The notes under the pieces are model-generated. The model was not told the DNA's origin and searched no databases. It was given only the letters and a program-made list of their open reading frames with translations. The position numbers and the translations under genes were made by a program. Shown here piece after piece: positions 1 through 13,991 of a stretch of 64,000 bases of DNA (its first letter is position 1; the number at the start of each line of letters is the position of its first letter). Origin of the DNA: Amoebidium appalachense (Eukaryota; Ichthyosporea); NCBI GenBank assembly GCA_963693365.1, contig CAVNZM010000015.1, positions 620,001 to 684,000 of the forward strand. Direction: 5' to 3'.

Positions 1-159
1 AGAGAGTCGGATCACCCAACCTCTACGAAGCATATGTGAGCCTGCCGGAGGGGAGATACATGTACCGATACCTGTGTGGGGAGGAATGGCAATGCGACAG
101 GGGGAGGGAGGTGGTGGAAGATGAAAGTGGGTTGGCGTGTAATGTGTTGCAGTTGTAGC

Positions 160-164
<5 letters not shown>

Positions 165-246
<82 letters not shown>
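165..246. repeat. (GT)n microsatellite
   Basis: Uninterrupted GT dinucleotides of about 80 bp. The reading frames across it encode only Cys-Val or His-Thr alternation and are not genes. Confidence 0.95.
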
Positions 247-248
<2 letters not shown>

Positions 249-1071
249 GACACCACAGCCCAATATGAAGGTTGAATAGGAGGGGGAGAATTGGAGGTGT
301 GAATCAGATTAATACTTAACAATGAAGTGCTATTGCGAAGCGACACCATAATTTAGTTACAAAGGCTGGCATGCAAGTTGTAATGTCCATTTAATTTTTG
401 CGCTTGTTTGCTAGCTGGCTGCTCGTTTATTTTCTCCAGAAAACAAACGTATGGTAGTAGGTGATCATCGTTTCCTGGATGAAAGAAGGGAATGGTGTAT
501 GGTATGTAGTGACCCAAGGGTTGTAAAAGACAACGGGGAACGTGTTATATTGCGTAAAACACTGTTACTTAGGAAGTGTAGGGGGTTTTTTTCTTTCTTT
601 CCTTTTTTTCTTTTTTTTTTTTTTTTTTTGGGGGGGGGGGGGGATCCTTTCCCTCCGCTGTCACTCTTGCTATTGGGATGTGGTATAACCGAGCCCCATA
701 ATATTATCCCAAGATTGTAGATTGTATGTCCTTCTAGTGTGTGAGATGCAAAGTATTGGTATATCACAACCTCGTACATGTATGCATATGAATGGACCGT
801 TTTTTATTTTTCCGAAAGAACCGCAAGCAGGCTGTATAATCGAATGAGTGTATGGATAGTAACATCAGATACATCACCATTAATTTACCGGGGAGCCTGT
901 GGTTTTCCCATAACAGAATGAATAATATCTCGCAATACAGTTACAAAACATATGCTTGGATGTTGTCAAAATTCGTCCCTGATTCGAGCACCCATGCATG
1001 CCCCCCCTTGAGATTGGGCTCCATTCAAGTGTCTTCTTACCTGCACGTCCCCCCCCCCCCTCCCCCCCCCC

Positions 1072-1121
<50 letters not shown>

Positions 1122-1179
1122 TCTTCCCCTCCGTGGCAACCTAAACCAACAAAACAATCTGTCGTCAGGAAAATAATTC

Positions 1180-1980
<801 letters not shown>

Positions 1981-2062
1981 ATTGCAACGGTAACGCCCAC
2001 ACACACTGGCACCTACTATCGATATCACCACCCACTCCACCTCACTGCTACCTATCAACCTA

Positions 2063-2102
<40 letters not shown>

Positions 2103-3045
2103 CGTCCCCCCTTTCCCTCCTGGGCCTCGCTCATACTATGGCATACATGTACACTACGCGCACGTGTACAGTCAACAGACGGAGGTTTTTTTGATAAGAA
2201 TTTTATTTAGACCGGTGCATCTGGCATGTACAGTACAGGGCTAAGAGTGGATACATAGTACAGTTGCCATGCTACACAACGAGATAGTCGCCGAGATAGC
2301 TTCATCAAATATCCAACGAGATATACCAAATACGAAAATTAAACTGAGTAGGACTTCTGAAAACTGTACATATTAGCAGGTCTGTTCATACATGCCGTAT
2401 ATTGGAAAGGTTCCTCAGTATGAGTCTCTCTCCACTCTCTAACTATCTATATGCCACTCTGCGGCTATGTGCGACGGAATAAATCAGATGGATTCTTCTT
2501 TTTTCTTTCAGACCTGTAATTTCTTTTATCTTTTTTTATCTCTTTTTTCTTCTCTACTTTTCTCTCTCTCTCTCTCTCTCTCTCTCGACTCTCTCTCATC
2601 AGATGGGTTAAAGATAAGAATACGTCCTTTGGTCACACAGAAGTAGATCAGAACTTTCCACGAAAGTGCAGTGCTTTCACAACATTTTTTCATAAGGATC
2701 CAACAAACCACAACTCCATGCAGCACCATCATGTTTGTTTTTTCGTACCGAACCACAAGTTAAAACTTGAAGTGGCTTGCACCAGCTCATAAGATAGCTC
2801 TCATACAATCCCTGGATCTAGGCAAAACGATGAAAAAGTTCATGTGATTATAAGGCGGCGAGAGTGCCAAGTCATGCCAGAGCTGGCGCCTTGCAGAAAA
2901 ACATTCATCTGGTTAAGAATTTTGCTCAAGTCAAACCGCACCATACACAACGTGTAACAGCAACAATCTCTTCGTGGCGCAGACTTCCATCGCATACATG
3001 GGCCCATTGACCAAGTTCCCAGGAGAAGCTAGCAAGTTGAAATCT

Positions 3046-3801
3046 CTAGCAACCTTTCAATCGCAAAAGCATGTGAAGGGGTGCTCTCTTTCTGAACACC
3101 GCACTCTCGCAATGAGCGATGGTCCTCCAGCTGCCGCCCAGCAAAGATAAAGCGTTGCTGGTCGGGATCAATTCCCTCTCGTTCTTCAAGGATGTGCTTG
3201 ATGCAGACAACGGAGGTTTGTTCCAGCACGTCCAAGGTAGTTGTCTTCTCATTCACCTTCGTGATATAAATCTGAAACGTACCGGGGGGTCGGCGCGTGA
3301 GCGTACGAAACTCAGCCTCTATAGCAGGGTCGGGCTGAGCGGGGACTGTGTTTGTGGTGGCTACCCCTGTGTCATCATCCCACACAGCCTGGGGGGGGGG
3401 TGGTCCCAAAAACACTTTCGTAGCGTTTCATCACCGAGCGGGTCGTGGCCGATCTGCCAGCCACCCCCACACAGCACCGAACACAGGGTGGTGTAGGCAG
3501 GATGGAAGAGCAACATGGCGTGCCAGACCTGGTCTACACGTTTGGAGGGAGAAAGCTCAGTTGCGTCAAAGTCCTTTGCGAGGGTTTTGAGCAAAAGGAA
3601 GCGCGCCGTTTCGTTGAGAAGCAGCCGGGCATCTTCGGCAGTGGCAACAGCACCTTGGCGGTGGAGGATACGGGCAAGGCAGTCCCAGCGGAAGGCAGTG
3701 GTTAGGCGGGTGGCAAGGCGCACAACTTCTTCATTCCCTCCTCCCGCCACTTTCTTGGCGTTGAGCCACACGAGGCCATCTGGGAAGACTTCGCTTGCCA
3801 T
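3046..3801 (-). CDS. GRDP-like N-terminal domain plus ubiquitin-like C-terminal domain; two homopolymer frameshifts
   Basis: The gene appears intronless. The start is the ATG at 3801-3799. Residues about 40-115 resemble the glycine-rich-domain-protein (GRDP-like) fold, with the hallmark [16 protein letters not shown] at about 84-99. A proline-rich linker leads to a ubiquitin-like domain from about residue 176, with [20 protein letters not shown] matching the ubiquitin core; the residue equivalent to Ile44 is kept. Two frame changes are needed. The C10 run (sense strand, 3391-3400) needs one more C, and the C4 run (3078-3081) needs one less. With the second change the protein ends [12 protein letters not shown], matching the ubiquitin tail LRLRGG except for the last residues. 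As written, the frame instead runs to a stop at 3029-3031. Corrected length is about 251 residues. The role is unknown; the tail lacks Gly-Gly, so it is probably a built-in domain and not a conjugated modifier. Confidence 0.8.
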
Positions 3802-4895
3802 GTTGTGGAGGTTACTAACTCGCCTGGGCACTTAGTGTGAATGCGCTGAAAAACGCCGTGAGTGCATGCGCATGCAGCCGATCAAGCAAGCAACGAACGC
3901 TGTTTCGTTAGTTTTGCTCTATTACTGTAGTTGCTGCTTGTTCGTTCGTGCTTACAAATAAAGACGTTCCAGAATTAGTTTGTTATAATGCAGAAGTGTA
4001 AGAGAAAGCATAAAAAGGCACCTATAAAAGTATAAACCCACTGGCTATATTACCTACAGATCTCAACTCTACTCAAGCATCATCGCATAAATGAGCATGA
4101 AGTTGTGTGCCATCTTCAACATGTAACATCTCGTGTAACTCATGTAAGGCTAGAGCGACAAGTAAATCAGGAGTGCACTGATTCCCGAGGTTACGCCTTG
4201 ACGATCTTATACTCGAGCAAGCAAATCCGCTAAAAACATCCAGATATTGAATTTATGACTTTAGACAGCTGGCGGTGTATTTGGCCAACAACTGTACCAA
4301 GCTCGGAATTTTGGCCGGGCCCGTTGGGATTGTTTTTTTAGCTCAGATTTGGTCTGCATTGCTCTTTTAGAGGCTGACTTGCTTGCTGTGCCTCGATAGG
4401 TTTTGAGGGGGGCCTGTTGGGAAGGAGCCGTAATGATGTCTTCTTGCAGAGTGTGGTCTGGTTAACATCGATGCATATGACTAGTTGGAGCAAACTAGTT
4501 TCACGCATCCACGTACACTTACGGTTTTGCCCGCTGGTGTCCTTTGTCACTTGTCGCTTTATTTTTATTTCGTAGCTTTGGCTTTTTCAGTTCTATTGGT
4601 GGTTATGTAGCCTGTGGCTGCACGTTGCCTTCATCAACGGATCAATAAACCCAAGTCAAAAGAATTTTATTATCATTGTTCATCTTTGGCATGGACGGAT
4701 CCTTTTTCACGTCACTTTTTAAATTTTTCCTTTCTTCTCTTTTACTGTTTTTGTTTTCTGACTAAATCATACCCATTTCCTTTGCTTCTCAAAACATATT
4801 ACATAAAGCTTACACGGCTGGTGTGTGAACAGGCGTTATATTCGATATGATATCGTGCATTGCAGAGATTCAAGGTCCCTCCCACACCATTTAAC
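3802..4895. promoter_or_regulatory. Divergent intergenic region between the GRDP-UBL and F-box genes
   Basis: This 1.1-kb spacer separates two divergently transcribed genes, so it should hold both promoters. It lacks long microsatellites, unlike most of the window. I could not identify a core promoter element. A 70-codon minus-strand ORF (4338-4550) has no recognisable features and is not called. Confidence 0.45.
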
Positions 4896-7001
4896 ATGGG
4901 AGACATCAAGAAAGATGTTGCCTTGGTTCCGGACACCCACTCAGGCACCCAAGGTATGTTTTAGGCCCCACTCGCTCGGCCTAGCAGCAGTGCGTTTCCT
5001 GTAGGGATTGAAAGAAGTATGGCTGGGTGTATGGCTGGGTGGCTTTCAATCATTCTTGCTTTCATGTTGTGTGGATAAAGCGTCTCTGCTGGCTTCAACG
5101 GCCTTGTGCACCAATTCTATCAGTTTGTTCTTCGTTGGTTGAAGGAATGCTTGGCATCAGGACTGGGTTTTTGGCACGTCTCTCCCTCTCTTTTTCCCAC
5201 CCTCCCTCTCTACTCCTTTCTCCCCCCCCCCCCCCCCCCCCCCCCCTCCCTCCCTCCCTCCCTCCCTCCCTCCCTCCCTCCCTCCCTCCCTCCCTCCTTC
5301 CCTCCCTCCCTCCCTCCCTCTCTCTTCCTCTCTCTCGCCCTCACACACTCAACTGCTTACTATGCACACTCCTTATGTATGGTTTGCACCCTGCATCGTG
5401 TTATCCGTTGTTCGTGTGTACTTGTACTTAATGACGCTCTCAACCCCCCCTCCCCCCCCCCAACTCCTCCCAACCGCTCTTCCCCCTCTATTGCCCTCTC
5501 TTTCTCTCGCATTCTTACTCCCTCCCTCCCCCTGTCTCTGTAGCCCTCCCTCCCTCTTTCCCTCAACTTCTCCACAGTCTGTCACTCCTCCCCCCCCCCC
5601 TCCCCCCCTCTCCCCTCGACCTTTGCCTCCCACCCCCAACTCATTCTGTAGCCCCTCCCTCCCTCCCTCAATGCCTTAATCCAGTGATCTCTACCATTTC
5701 ACCCGTCACTTGTCACTGACTCCTTTTACACACAGATGCCCAGCTACTCCGCCTTCCCAAAGAGCTTCTCTTCAAGATGTTGCGCTATTTGCCCCTCTCC
5801 AGCCGTTTGTCGTTTTCCCTCGTGTCCAGTCGATGTTGCGCTCTAGCACGGTCCCCCCAGGCAGGCTTAATCGCAATATCCGCTTTCCCACCACTACTTC
5901 GCAGAAAGGATGACAACATATGGCGGAAAACGGGAAGTGAATCAGGGGAGGAAGGCGGAGAAAACCAATCGGGGAAGGCGGAGAAAACGAATCGAGGGAG
6001 GAAGGCGGAGGAAACGAATCGAGGGAGGAAGGCGGAGAAAACGAATCTGGGGAAGAAAACGAAGAAAACGAATCGGGGGAGGAAAGCGAAGAAAACGAAT
6101 CGGGGGAGGAGGGCAAAGGAAGTTATTGGAAGATGGAAGACGAAGATGATGAATGGGGGCAAGAGGGTGGGGAGAATGAGGAATGGGAGGAGGAGGAGGA
6201 GGAAGAGGAGGAATGCGGGGAGAAAGACGGAGAGAAAAAATGGGGACTCTGGGAGAACGAAGATGATGAATGGGGAGAGGAGGGGGAGGAGGAGGAAGAG
6301 GGTCAGGATGAGGACAGTTCTATAGGATGCTGCAATGTGAGCGAAATAAAACCCTGGCATCAGGCCGTCGGAGCAGTCAAAATCGATTTTGGCTTCGAAT
6401 TGAGTTGGAGGAAGGGGACACAACAAAGTCGCCTACTCGAGTTTTGCCGGGATATCGCCATCCTTCCTAACGTGGAAACGCTGAGAATGTTGCCGGACTT
6501 TTTTGCCTGCGAAGGACAGGATTTCTTCGGTGATGTTATGGATGCTGCTCTAAGTTCGGTCGGGGGTAGACTAAAATCCGTCGTTCTCGCCAAATTTTCG
6601 TCCTCGCGGGATTTACCAGCGAAATTCCTAACAACGGTTTTGAGAGTGTGTCCCCTTTTGGAAAGTCTGTGTGTTGAGAGTTCCTTTCTTTCTCTATTTA
6701 CGAGCTCAAAAAAACCCATCAAGTCGATCGCGAGGCACAACCCAAATTTACGGAAATTTTCGTTCGAATTACGGAAGCTTCAGGACTACATGGCCAAGTT
6801 GCCGGTGATACATCGGCTGTTTCCAAATTTTCAAAAAATTTTCAAAAAATTTCCAAAAAAATGTTTCCAAATGACCTCGTCACACTTGGGAATGTGCCCA
6901 TGCACGCACCACGTTTAAAGGTGGTATGCATAAGCAAATGCCCCAAACTGGCCGATATCAGTGCGCTAGCGGTCCCACACTCTCTCTTGATCTCTTTTTA
7001 A
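4896..7001 (+). CDS. F-box protein with acidic repeat and LRR-like C-terminal part (two exons, frame disrupted)
   Basis: Exon 1 is 4896-4953 (ATG, donor GTATGT, phase 1). Exon 2 starts at 5736 after ACACACAG and runs to the TAA at 6999-7001. Residues about 21-60 form an F-box (LLRLPKELLFKMLRYLPLSS, then SLVSSRCCALAR), the module that binds Skp1 in SCF ubiquitin ligases. It is followed by a 9-residue acidic repeat (ESGEEGGEN type), a Glu/Asp-rich stretch, and leucine-rich segments such as PNVETLRMLPDF and APRLKVVCISKCPKLADIS. Two frame changes are required. One repeat unit near 5968-5990 is 4 bp short, and the A7 run at 6855-6861 needs one more A to reach the last LRR-like segment. Corrected length is about 441 residues. 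More 3' exons cannot be excluded. The likely role is substrate choice for ubiquitination; the substrate is unknown. Confidence 0.75.
5361..5460 (+). repeat. Dispersed intronic repeat with poly-C tail, copy in F-box intron 1
   Basis: The copy contains TATGTATGGTTTGCACC, then CTGCATCGTGTTATC, a GT/CTT-rich middle and AATGACGCTCTCAACCCC leading into poly-C. It shares this order with copies near 18072, 21450, 47505, 54296 (minus) and 56968 (minus). It is in the sense orientation of the host gene. Confidence 0.7.
5940..6116 (+). repeat. 27-bp coding minisatellite (9-residue acidic repeat)
   Basis: Six to seven units of about 27 bp (GAATCGGGGGAGGAAGGC followed by GGAGAAAAC) encode an ESGEEGGEN-like motif within the F-box gene. 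The second unit is 23 bp, which changes frame. Later units are 27 bp and read in the acidic frame, continuous with the downstream LRR part. Confidence 0.75.
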
Positions 7002-7208
7002 CCAATATGAATGGTGAAATTAATCCCTTCCCTCCTCTTCCCCCCCCCCCCCCCCCCCCCCCCCCCTTCTCTCTCTAACCATCATAGATTAGATCTTCCC
7101 CTCCCCCCCCCCTCCCCCTCCTTTTATGTCCTTTCACCGAACAGCAGGCTTGCACACGGAGATGTATGCATGCACAAATGCATGTGTACAATCAACATTC
7201 CACACACA

Positions 7209-7279
<71 letters not shown>

Positions 7280-7345
7280 TTAATCACACACACAGACGCA
7301 CACACGACGTACGCGCGCGGGCACACATGACACACACACACACAG

Positions 7346-7444
<99 letters not shown>

Positions 7445-8019
7445 GCACACGCACACGCACACGCACGCACGCACAGATACACACACCTATGTGCCCTCCA
7501 GGACCCTATCAACACCTCTCTCACCCACCCTTTCAATCCCACAGACACACCTATGCCCACCACCCCCACCTGCGTACGAGGTGTCGATGCTGCAGCAAAG
7601 CTGTGGCTGCATTTTGATATATTTTTAAATTTTCAACTTAAATTGTAGTTGGGGCGTTCGACACGATGGCGGTGTGAGGACGAATTTGGAGCTTAGAGTT
7701 TTGATTTAGTAAACGTGCGGATAAGTAGATATGTCGGGGAAATGATTTCTTAGAAGCTACATTTTACATTATTTAAGTCGCAGTTGTCATGTAATAATTC
7801 AGGCAGTCGGAGTCTTCATATCATTGTTGGTATCGGGAAACTCATATCATGTATAGATCTTATCTAGGAGGGCTCGTATCAAAGTCCTTATGTCATGTCT
7901 TCGAATATCTGGTTCCTTCGTTGGTGTGCTTTGGTGTCATAGTGTTTTTGCTATGTATATGCCCACACACACAAAAACAGATTCACCCACATATGCACAC
8001 ATACATCCACGCACGTGCA

Positions 8020-8079
<60 letters not shown>

Positions 8080-8572
8080 GTACATACACACACATACACA
8101 CACACACACACCCACACCCACACCCACACACATATACACACCGTACACACACACACACGCACACACACACACACACCGTACACACACACACACACACACA
8201 ATAGATCATTAGCAAGGACCCATGTCTCAACATTTTGCTCGCTTGATTGGCATACCATATTAGGAAAGTGTTTAATTATGCCAGGTTATTTCCAGCGATA
8301 GGAACAGTTTTTTCATAAATAAATATTCATATTATTATTCAAAGAAACTGACTAAATGTGCACCTTAAGCCTTAAAAATGAAAAGTATTCATGTCGACGT
8401 GCGTCACCCACTTGCAGGTCAAGATGGGCACATTAATAATATCAGCAAAATTTCATATGCATTGGATCGAGGCCTGGGCGCAAGAATTCAAGTCGGGGAA
8501 GATGTGGTTGCTTTTAATTAATGCCATATCACGGCCATGTTAAAGCACCGGCAGCGCTAGCCACGGATGCTT

Positions 8573-8611
<39 letters not shown>

Positions 8612-8637
8612 ACCACCACCACCACCACCAACACCAC

Positions 8638-8670
<33 letters not shown>

Positions 8671-9410
8671 GACAGAAAGAAAAAGAGTTCATTATAAAAT
8701 ATTTACTTTCACCCGGCCCTGAATCCAGCTAATTAGATTAAATTATATGATGGACTAATCTATTTATAGTTTGCCCACACACAAAAAAGGGAACATGAAT
8801 TTAAAAAAGGCATAATACACACCATTCTACTTAGGAACACAAAAGGTGTCAATTTATTTGTGGGCGAAACGACAAGTACATCGATATCATGGCGTTTTAT
8901 TGGGATAAACAAAGACATTATCGTATTACTAATTTGTATCGAAATCAGTTATTCTGTAGTCAAAAAACTTCTCCTGTTTGGATTTTACGGGAATACGTGG
9001 TGGCATACTCGACACAGTACTATGAATTTGTCTTTCCGGAGTCTAAGGGAAAAAAAAAAAAAAAAAAAAAAGAAAGAAAGAAAGAAAGAGAGAAGGAAAG
9101 AAAGAAAGCCCGCTCAAGACAAACAACAGGTAACATGCCAGCACTGGCCATGCAAAAATGGACTGAAGTTCAGAATATCCCACCACCACCTCAATATATC
9201 CAACAACCAAGTTCATATTATATCACACAGCGTTCCAACCTTGGTATGCCTCACACCCAAACTCACTCCATACATCATCGGTTTTACAATCCACCCTATC
9301 ACATCATGGGCATAACAACCAAAACAGGTAACACTACCACATGTAATATTTCGTATGGACGGAACAACACACATCCCTATTGGAACCAGATAACCACATA
9401 GTATATCCCG
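7002..9410. other. Intergenic region of microsatellites and homopolymers
   Basis: This holds poly-C (7041-7066), broken (CA)n fields at about 7200-7480 and 8020-8200 with CG-containing interruptions, a C-run / (CCA)n / A-run gradient at 8575-8668, and an A/GAAA-rich tract near 9050-9108. I see no exon. The stop codon of the minus-strand gene lies at 9411-9413. Confidence 0.55.
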
Positions 9411-9653
9411 TCAATTTTCATCGTCGTATATCTCCAGCAAATCCTCCACACCCGGGTTTCTGCAGAGCAACGTGACATTCTTGATGTCGTTTTTCACTCC
9501 GAATAGCTGATCCCAAACAAGAGCTCTCAGCTGCAAGACGTCCATTAGCACGCCTGCCCCCTCCCCCTCCCCCCCCTTGTTACCATATTTCGGCTAAATT
9601 TCCCCACCCAATGTTGTTACACATGTCACACATTATCCTTTCACGATCCCCAT

Positions 9654-9693
<40 letters not shown>

Positions 9694-9700
9694 CCCCCCC

Positions 9701-9734
<34 letters not shown>

Positions 9735-10119
9735 TCTCTCTCCTTCCCCGGGGCCCACCACCACCACCACCACCACCACCACCACCACAAAAAAAAAAAA
9801 CGACGGTCGTTGACGATACTTATGGCCACTCAGAAATGTTTTCAATCAAGGACGAAATTTCGAAGGCTGGACAGGCATGCGATCAATCCCTTCAGACCCT
9901 TAGAACAATTTGTGTAGTCAAAGCATCCCCGAATCACAGTTGATATTTATTTTTTAATTTTTGACTTACGTAAATTAAACCCCCCCACCCCCATACGTAC
10001 CATGAATGTGCAAGATACCACGTCACCGGGAAGGACTGGACGGATGGTTGGAGGGAGCGGTTTTGATTGGCTGTCGTAGACGGGCACGTGCAGACGAACA
10101 AGCTTGAATACATCGTAGA

Positions 10120-10211
<92 letters not shown>

Positions 10212-10764
10212 TGTGGTGGTGACGGAGGAAGGGGGAGGGTGGGGGGAGGTTGTCTAAGTGTATCCAAGTGCACGCGCTTGCGTGCATGTCTGTCTGTGCC
10301 TGTGTGAGTGTGAGTTTGTGTGCGAAGCAAAAGGTGCACACACACACTTTGCATTTATGTGTGCCTGCGTGTGATGTTTGTCTGCATAAGGCACCAAGCA
10401 TATGGCACACACCACAGTTTCGCGTGGGCAAAAAAAAAAAAAAAAAAACCCAAAACAGTCTTTTTCAAACCTCACTAAGCACCTTTGCAAGTTGGGGTGC
10501 AGACGTGCAATTCTACATCTGGTAACAGAGAGGGAGCGCGCGCGCGTGTGTGTGTGTGTGCTTGTGTGTGTGTCTTCATTGCGAGCTCAAGTAATGCAGC
10601 AGGGAAGGGCCGGCAGACAGGTGGGGAGGGGGGAGAGGGGGAGGGGGGGACACACCTCCTGATCCCATTCAGAGTAGAACTTCTTGGGAGGGTTTTTGGC
10701 TTTGTAGAACATTCGAGTGGAGGCTGCAATGTACTCGGTGCCGCTCATGGGCTGGTCTGTGTGT

Positions 10765-10802
<38 letters not shown>

Positions 10803-11342
10803 CCGGGGTGAGGGGGAGGGGGGGGGGGGGGGGGGGGGGGAAGGGGAGGGGCAATAACTTGAAGTGAGGCCCTAAGGAAGTAAGAGGGGGGGGGGAGGGG
10901 CAGGAGGGGAGGATGAATAGGACGGCATGGGGGGCATACGGGGGGGGGGGGGGGGGGGGGGGGGGGTAGTTGACCTTCATAAAGGAAGGGGAGGAGAGAC
11001 GAAGGAGGAGGGGGGGAAAGAGAGGGAGAGGGGGGGGGGGGGGGGGGGGGGGGGGGAGAAGGGAGGGACACACACACACAAACACACACACACACACACA
11101 TTCGCCCACCCACCCACAGAGAGGTGAGAGAAAGTGTCTCCCCCCCCCACCTCCCCCGGCGCTCACTCCCCCCGTCCCCAATCTAAATGTCACCAAGAGT
11201 AAAAGGAAAACCCTTACCTTAGCTAAAAACGAGAACAAGAGAGACCCCCCCCCCCCCCCCCCCCCCCCCACCCCAACGGTCGCGGTGTAGGAAACCAGAA
11301 GCCCTTTTCTTTTCTTTTCTTTCTTTCTTTTTTTTTTGGGCG

Positions 11343-11382
<40 letters not shown>

Positions 11383-11469
11383 CAAGGACCTTCGATCCTG
11401 ATAGTGCGTACGACTGGTAGAGCATCTGCCGTGAGAAGATCATAGAGGGTCTGAGGGTCAGCCTTGTCG

Positions 11470-11541
<72 letters not shown>

Positions 11542-11744
11542 ACGTGTGTTTGAGGGAAGAGGTTAACAAAACTATAGGGCACTCAAACCCCCCCCCCCCC
11601 CCCTCCTTCACCCGGCCGGTCCATCAAATAATACAAAAATAATAACAGAAAAAATCAAAGAAAAACGTGCATTCTGTCTTCCACTTCCCAGCTTCCAAGT
11701 CCGTAAGCTGAATCATTTCTTCATCCAGCCGCCTTTATGCTATA

Positions 11745-11775
<31 letters not shown>

Positions 11776-12293
11776 AAGACCCTTGCAACAAAAAAATAAG
11801 GTCACACTCGGAAAACAGTAAAGCCATTGGTCTAGATAACATTGTTTCATGCCGAAGGGGGGGGGGGGGGGGGGGGGGGCAAAAGTCATACCTGGTATTT
11901 TGCCTCGAGCTTGGGAAAGGCGTCCAGGTGATCGTGCACAAATTGAACGAATTTTTGGTTGATTTCCAGCATCCAATCAAAGTACCTGCATAAAAAAGGT
12001 TGTATTAGTTCCTGGAATTAAGTGAAATATATTATGTGTGTGGGCACTACGTGCTAAGCCATCCCTCCTTCTCTCTCTTTCTCCCCCCCCCCCCCCCCCC
12101 CCTTCTACCCCTCCACACGCATTTGTGTGTGCGTGTGTGGATGAGAGTGATAGAGGGTGTCTGCTTGTGTCTATGTGAAAGCAAACACCTTTTGCAGACA
12201 AGGGGGGAGTGGGGGGTGGGGAGTGGGAGGGAAAGGGTGCAAGAGAAAGAGAAAAACAGACAAAGACAGACTGACAAGGAGATGCCCCCTCCT

Positions 12294-12392
<99 letters not shown>

Positions 12393-12492
12393 ACACACAC
12401 GTACATGAGCAGGTCCTTGTTTCCAGCCTCCTCCTCATGTCTGCCCGTCACACACAGACTCACCGTCTGCTCCACCTAATTGTCAGCATATA

Positions 12493-12523
<31 letters not shown>

Positions 12524-12527
12524 AAAC

Positions 12528-12558
<31 letters not shown>

Positions 12559-12861
12559 CCCCTCTCTCCTCCTGCCCCCGCACCCTCTCCCAATGACACC
12601 TGACATTCTTCACCGGAAAAAACAAACACAGTGTGATTGCGGAAATGAGAGAGGATAAAAGAAAACGTTGCGCCCCCAAAATTCGTGCCTTATGCTGGAA
12701 TGGTTCCTTGCTTGACTATGTTGGACGTGTGTATCAAAAAAGTAGTGTTTGCTTTTGTGTGTGTGTGTATGTGTGTGTGTGTTTAAGGGATTGATTGATT
12801 GATTGATGAAATGAGTGAGTGAGTGGGCTGTAAGGGTTTTTCTTTTTCTTTTTTCTCTTTT

Positions 12862-12923
<62 letters not shown>

Positions 12924-13048
12924 GTGTGTGTGTGTGTGTGTGTGTGTGAGTGTGAGTGTTGTATGTGTGCGCATGAGATAGAGATAGAGAGAGAGAGAGA
13001 GAGAGAGAGGGGTAGAAGACGAGTGAGCGTGTGGTTTGTTTCCAGAGA

Positions 13049-13079
<31 letters not shown>

Positions 13080-13155
13080 AACTGTGCGAAGCTCAGATGG
13101 CGTCTTTTTCGACTTGCCCGTGCTGTAGTTTTTCTCCCCAAGATCCCCTGTGTAG

Positions 13156-13196
<41 letters not shown>

Positions 13197-13425
13197 ACAT
13201 GCGTGCATGCACATGTGTCGAAAGTAAGTTAGAGAACAAGTTACATCGAAAAAAAAAAATGCTTAGGCGAGCAGCCGGAAGAAAAGGAAGAAAAAGAAGA
13301 AGAGGAAAAGAAACAGAGAAACACATCTCCGTGTAGGTTTGATAGCGTCAAAACGACTGCTCCTTGTATAGTCCTGTCACAGTCTGACCTCTTGATAATC
13401 CCCCCCCCCCCCCCCCCCCCCCCTT

Positions 13426-13456
<31 letters not shown>

Positions 13457-13940
13457 CACTCAATTGGCAGAGATTGGCACATGGCATGAAATAAAATAGA
13501 GACATGAAACGAAGAATTTTTAAATCATGATAAAATGTTAACAATTAAACAAAAGATAATACAACGGCATTGTTCTGTAAGGTATTTCTTCCTTTACCTC
13601 CTCTTTCAGTTCATTTCCCCCGTTCCCTCTTTCCTTCTTCCCTGTCACTTTTTATTGCGCTTCCACATTCTTCCTGTCTTTTGTTCCTTCCATTCTTCTA
13701 GCTTTTCTCAAAGAATCCCCCCCCCCCCCCCCCCCCCCCTTCTTTCTTCCTTCTTCTTCTTCTTTTTTTTTTTTTTTTTTTTTTGGGGGGGGGGGGGGGA
13801 GGGGGGGGTCATACCCAGTTTTGCCTTACTGACCGTTGCCCATGGAACAACGTGTTCCAGCCCATTCTTTTGCACCTTGTCTTGGTAGAGGAGGACGGGG
13901 AAGAACGTCCCCGTGCCGTCTGTGCGCTGTGTGCGTGTCT

Positions 13941-13991
<51 letters not shown>

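Noticed and set aside
10490-10524. Short exon-like segment [11 protein letters not shown] on the minus strand
   Set aside because: Its in and out phases do not fit the flanking exons 10756-10656 and 10102-10001, which join in phase 0 directly.
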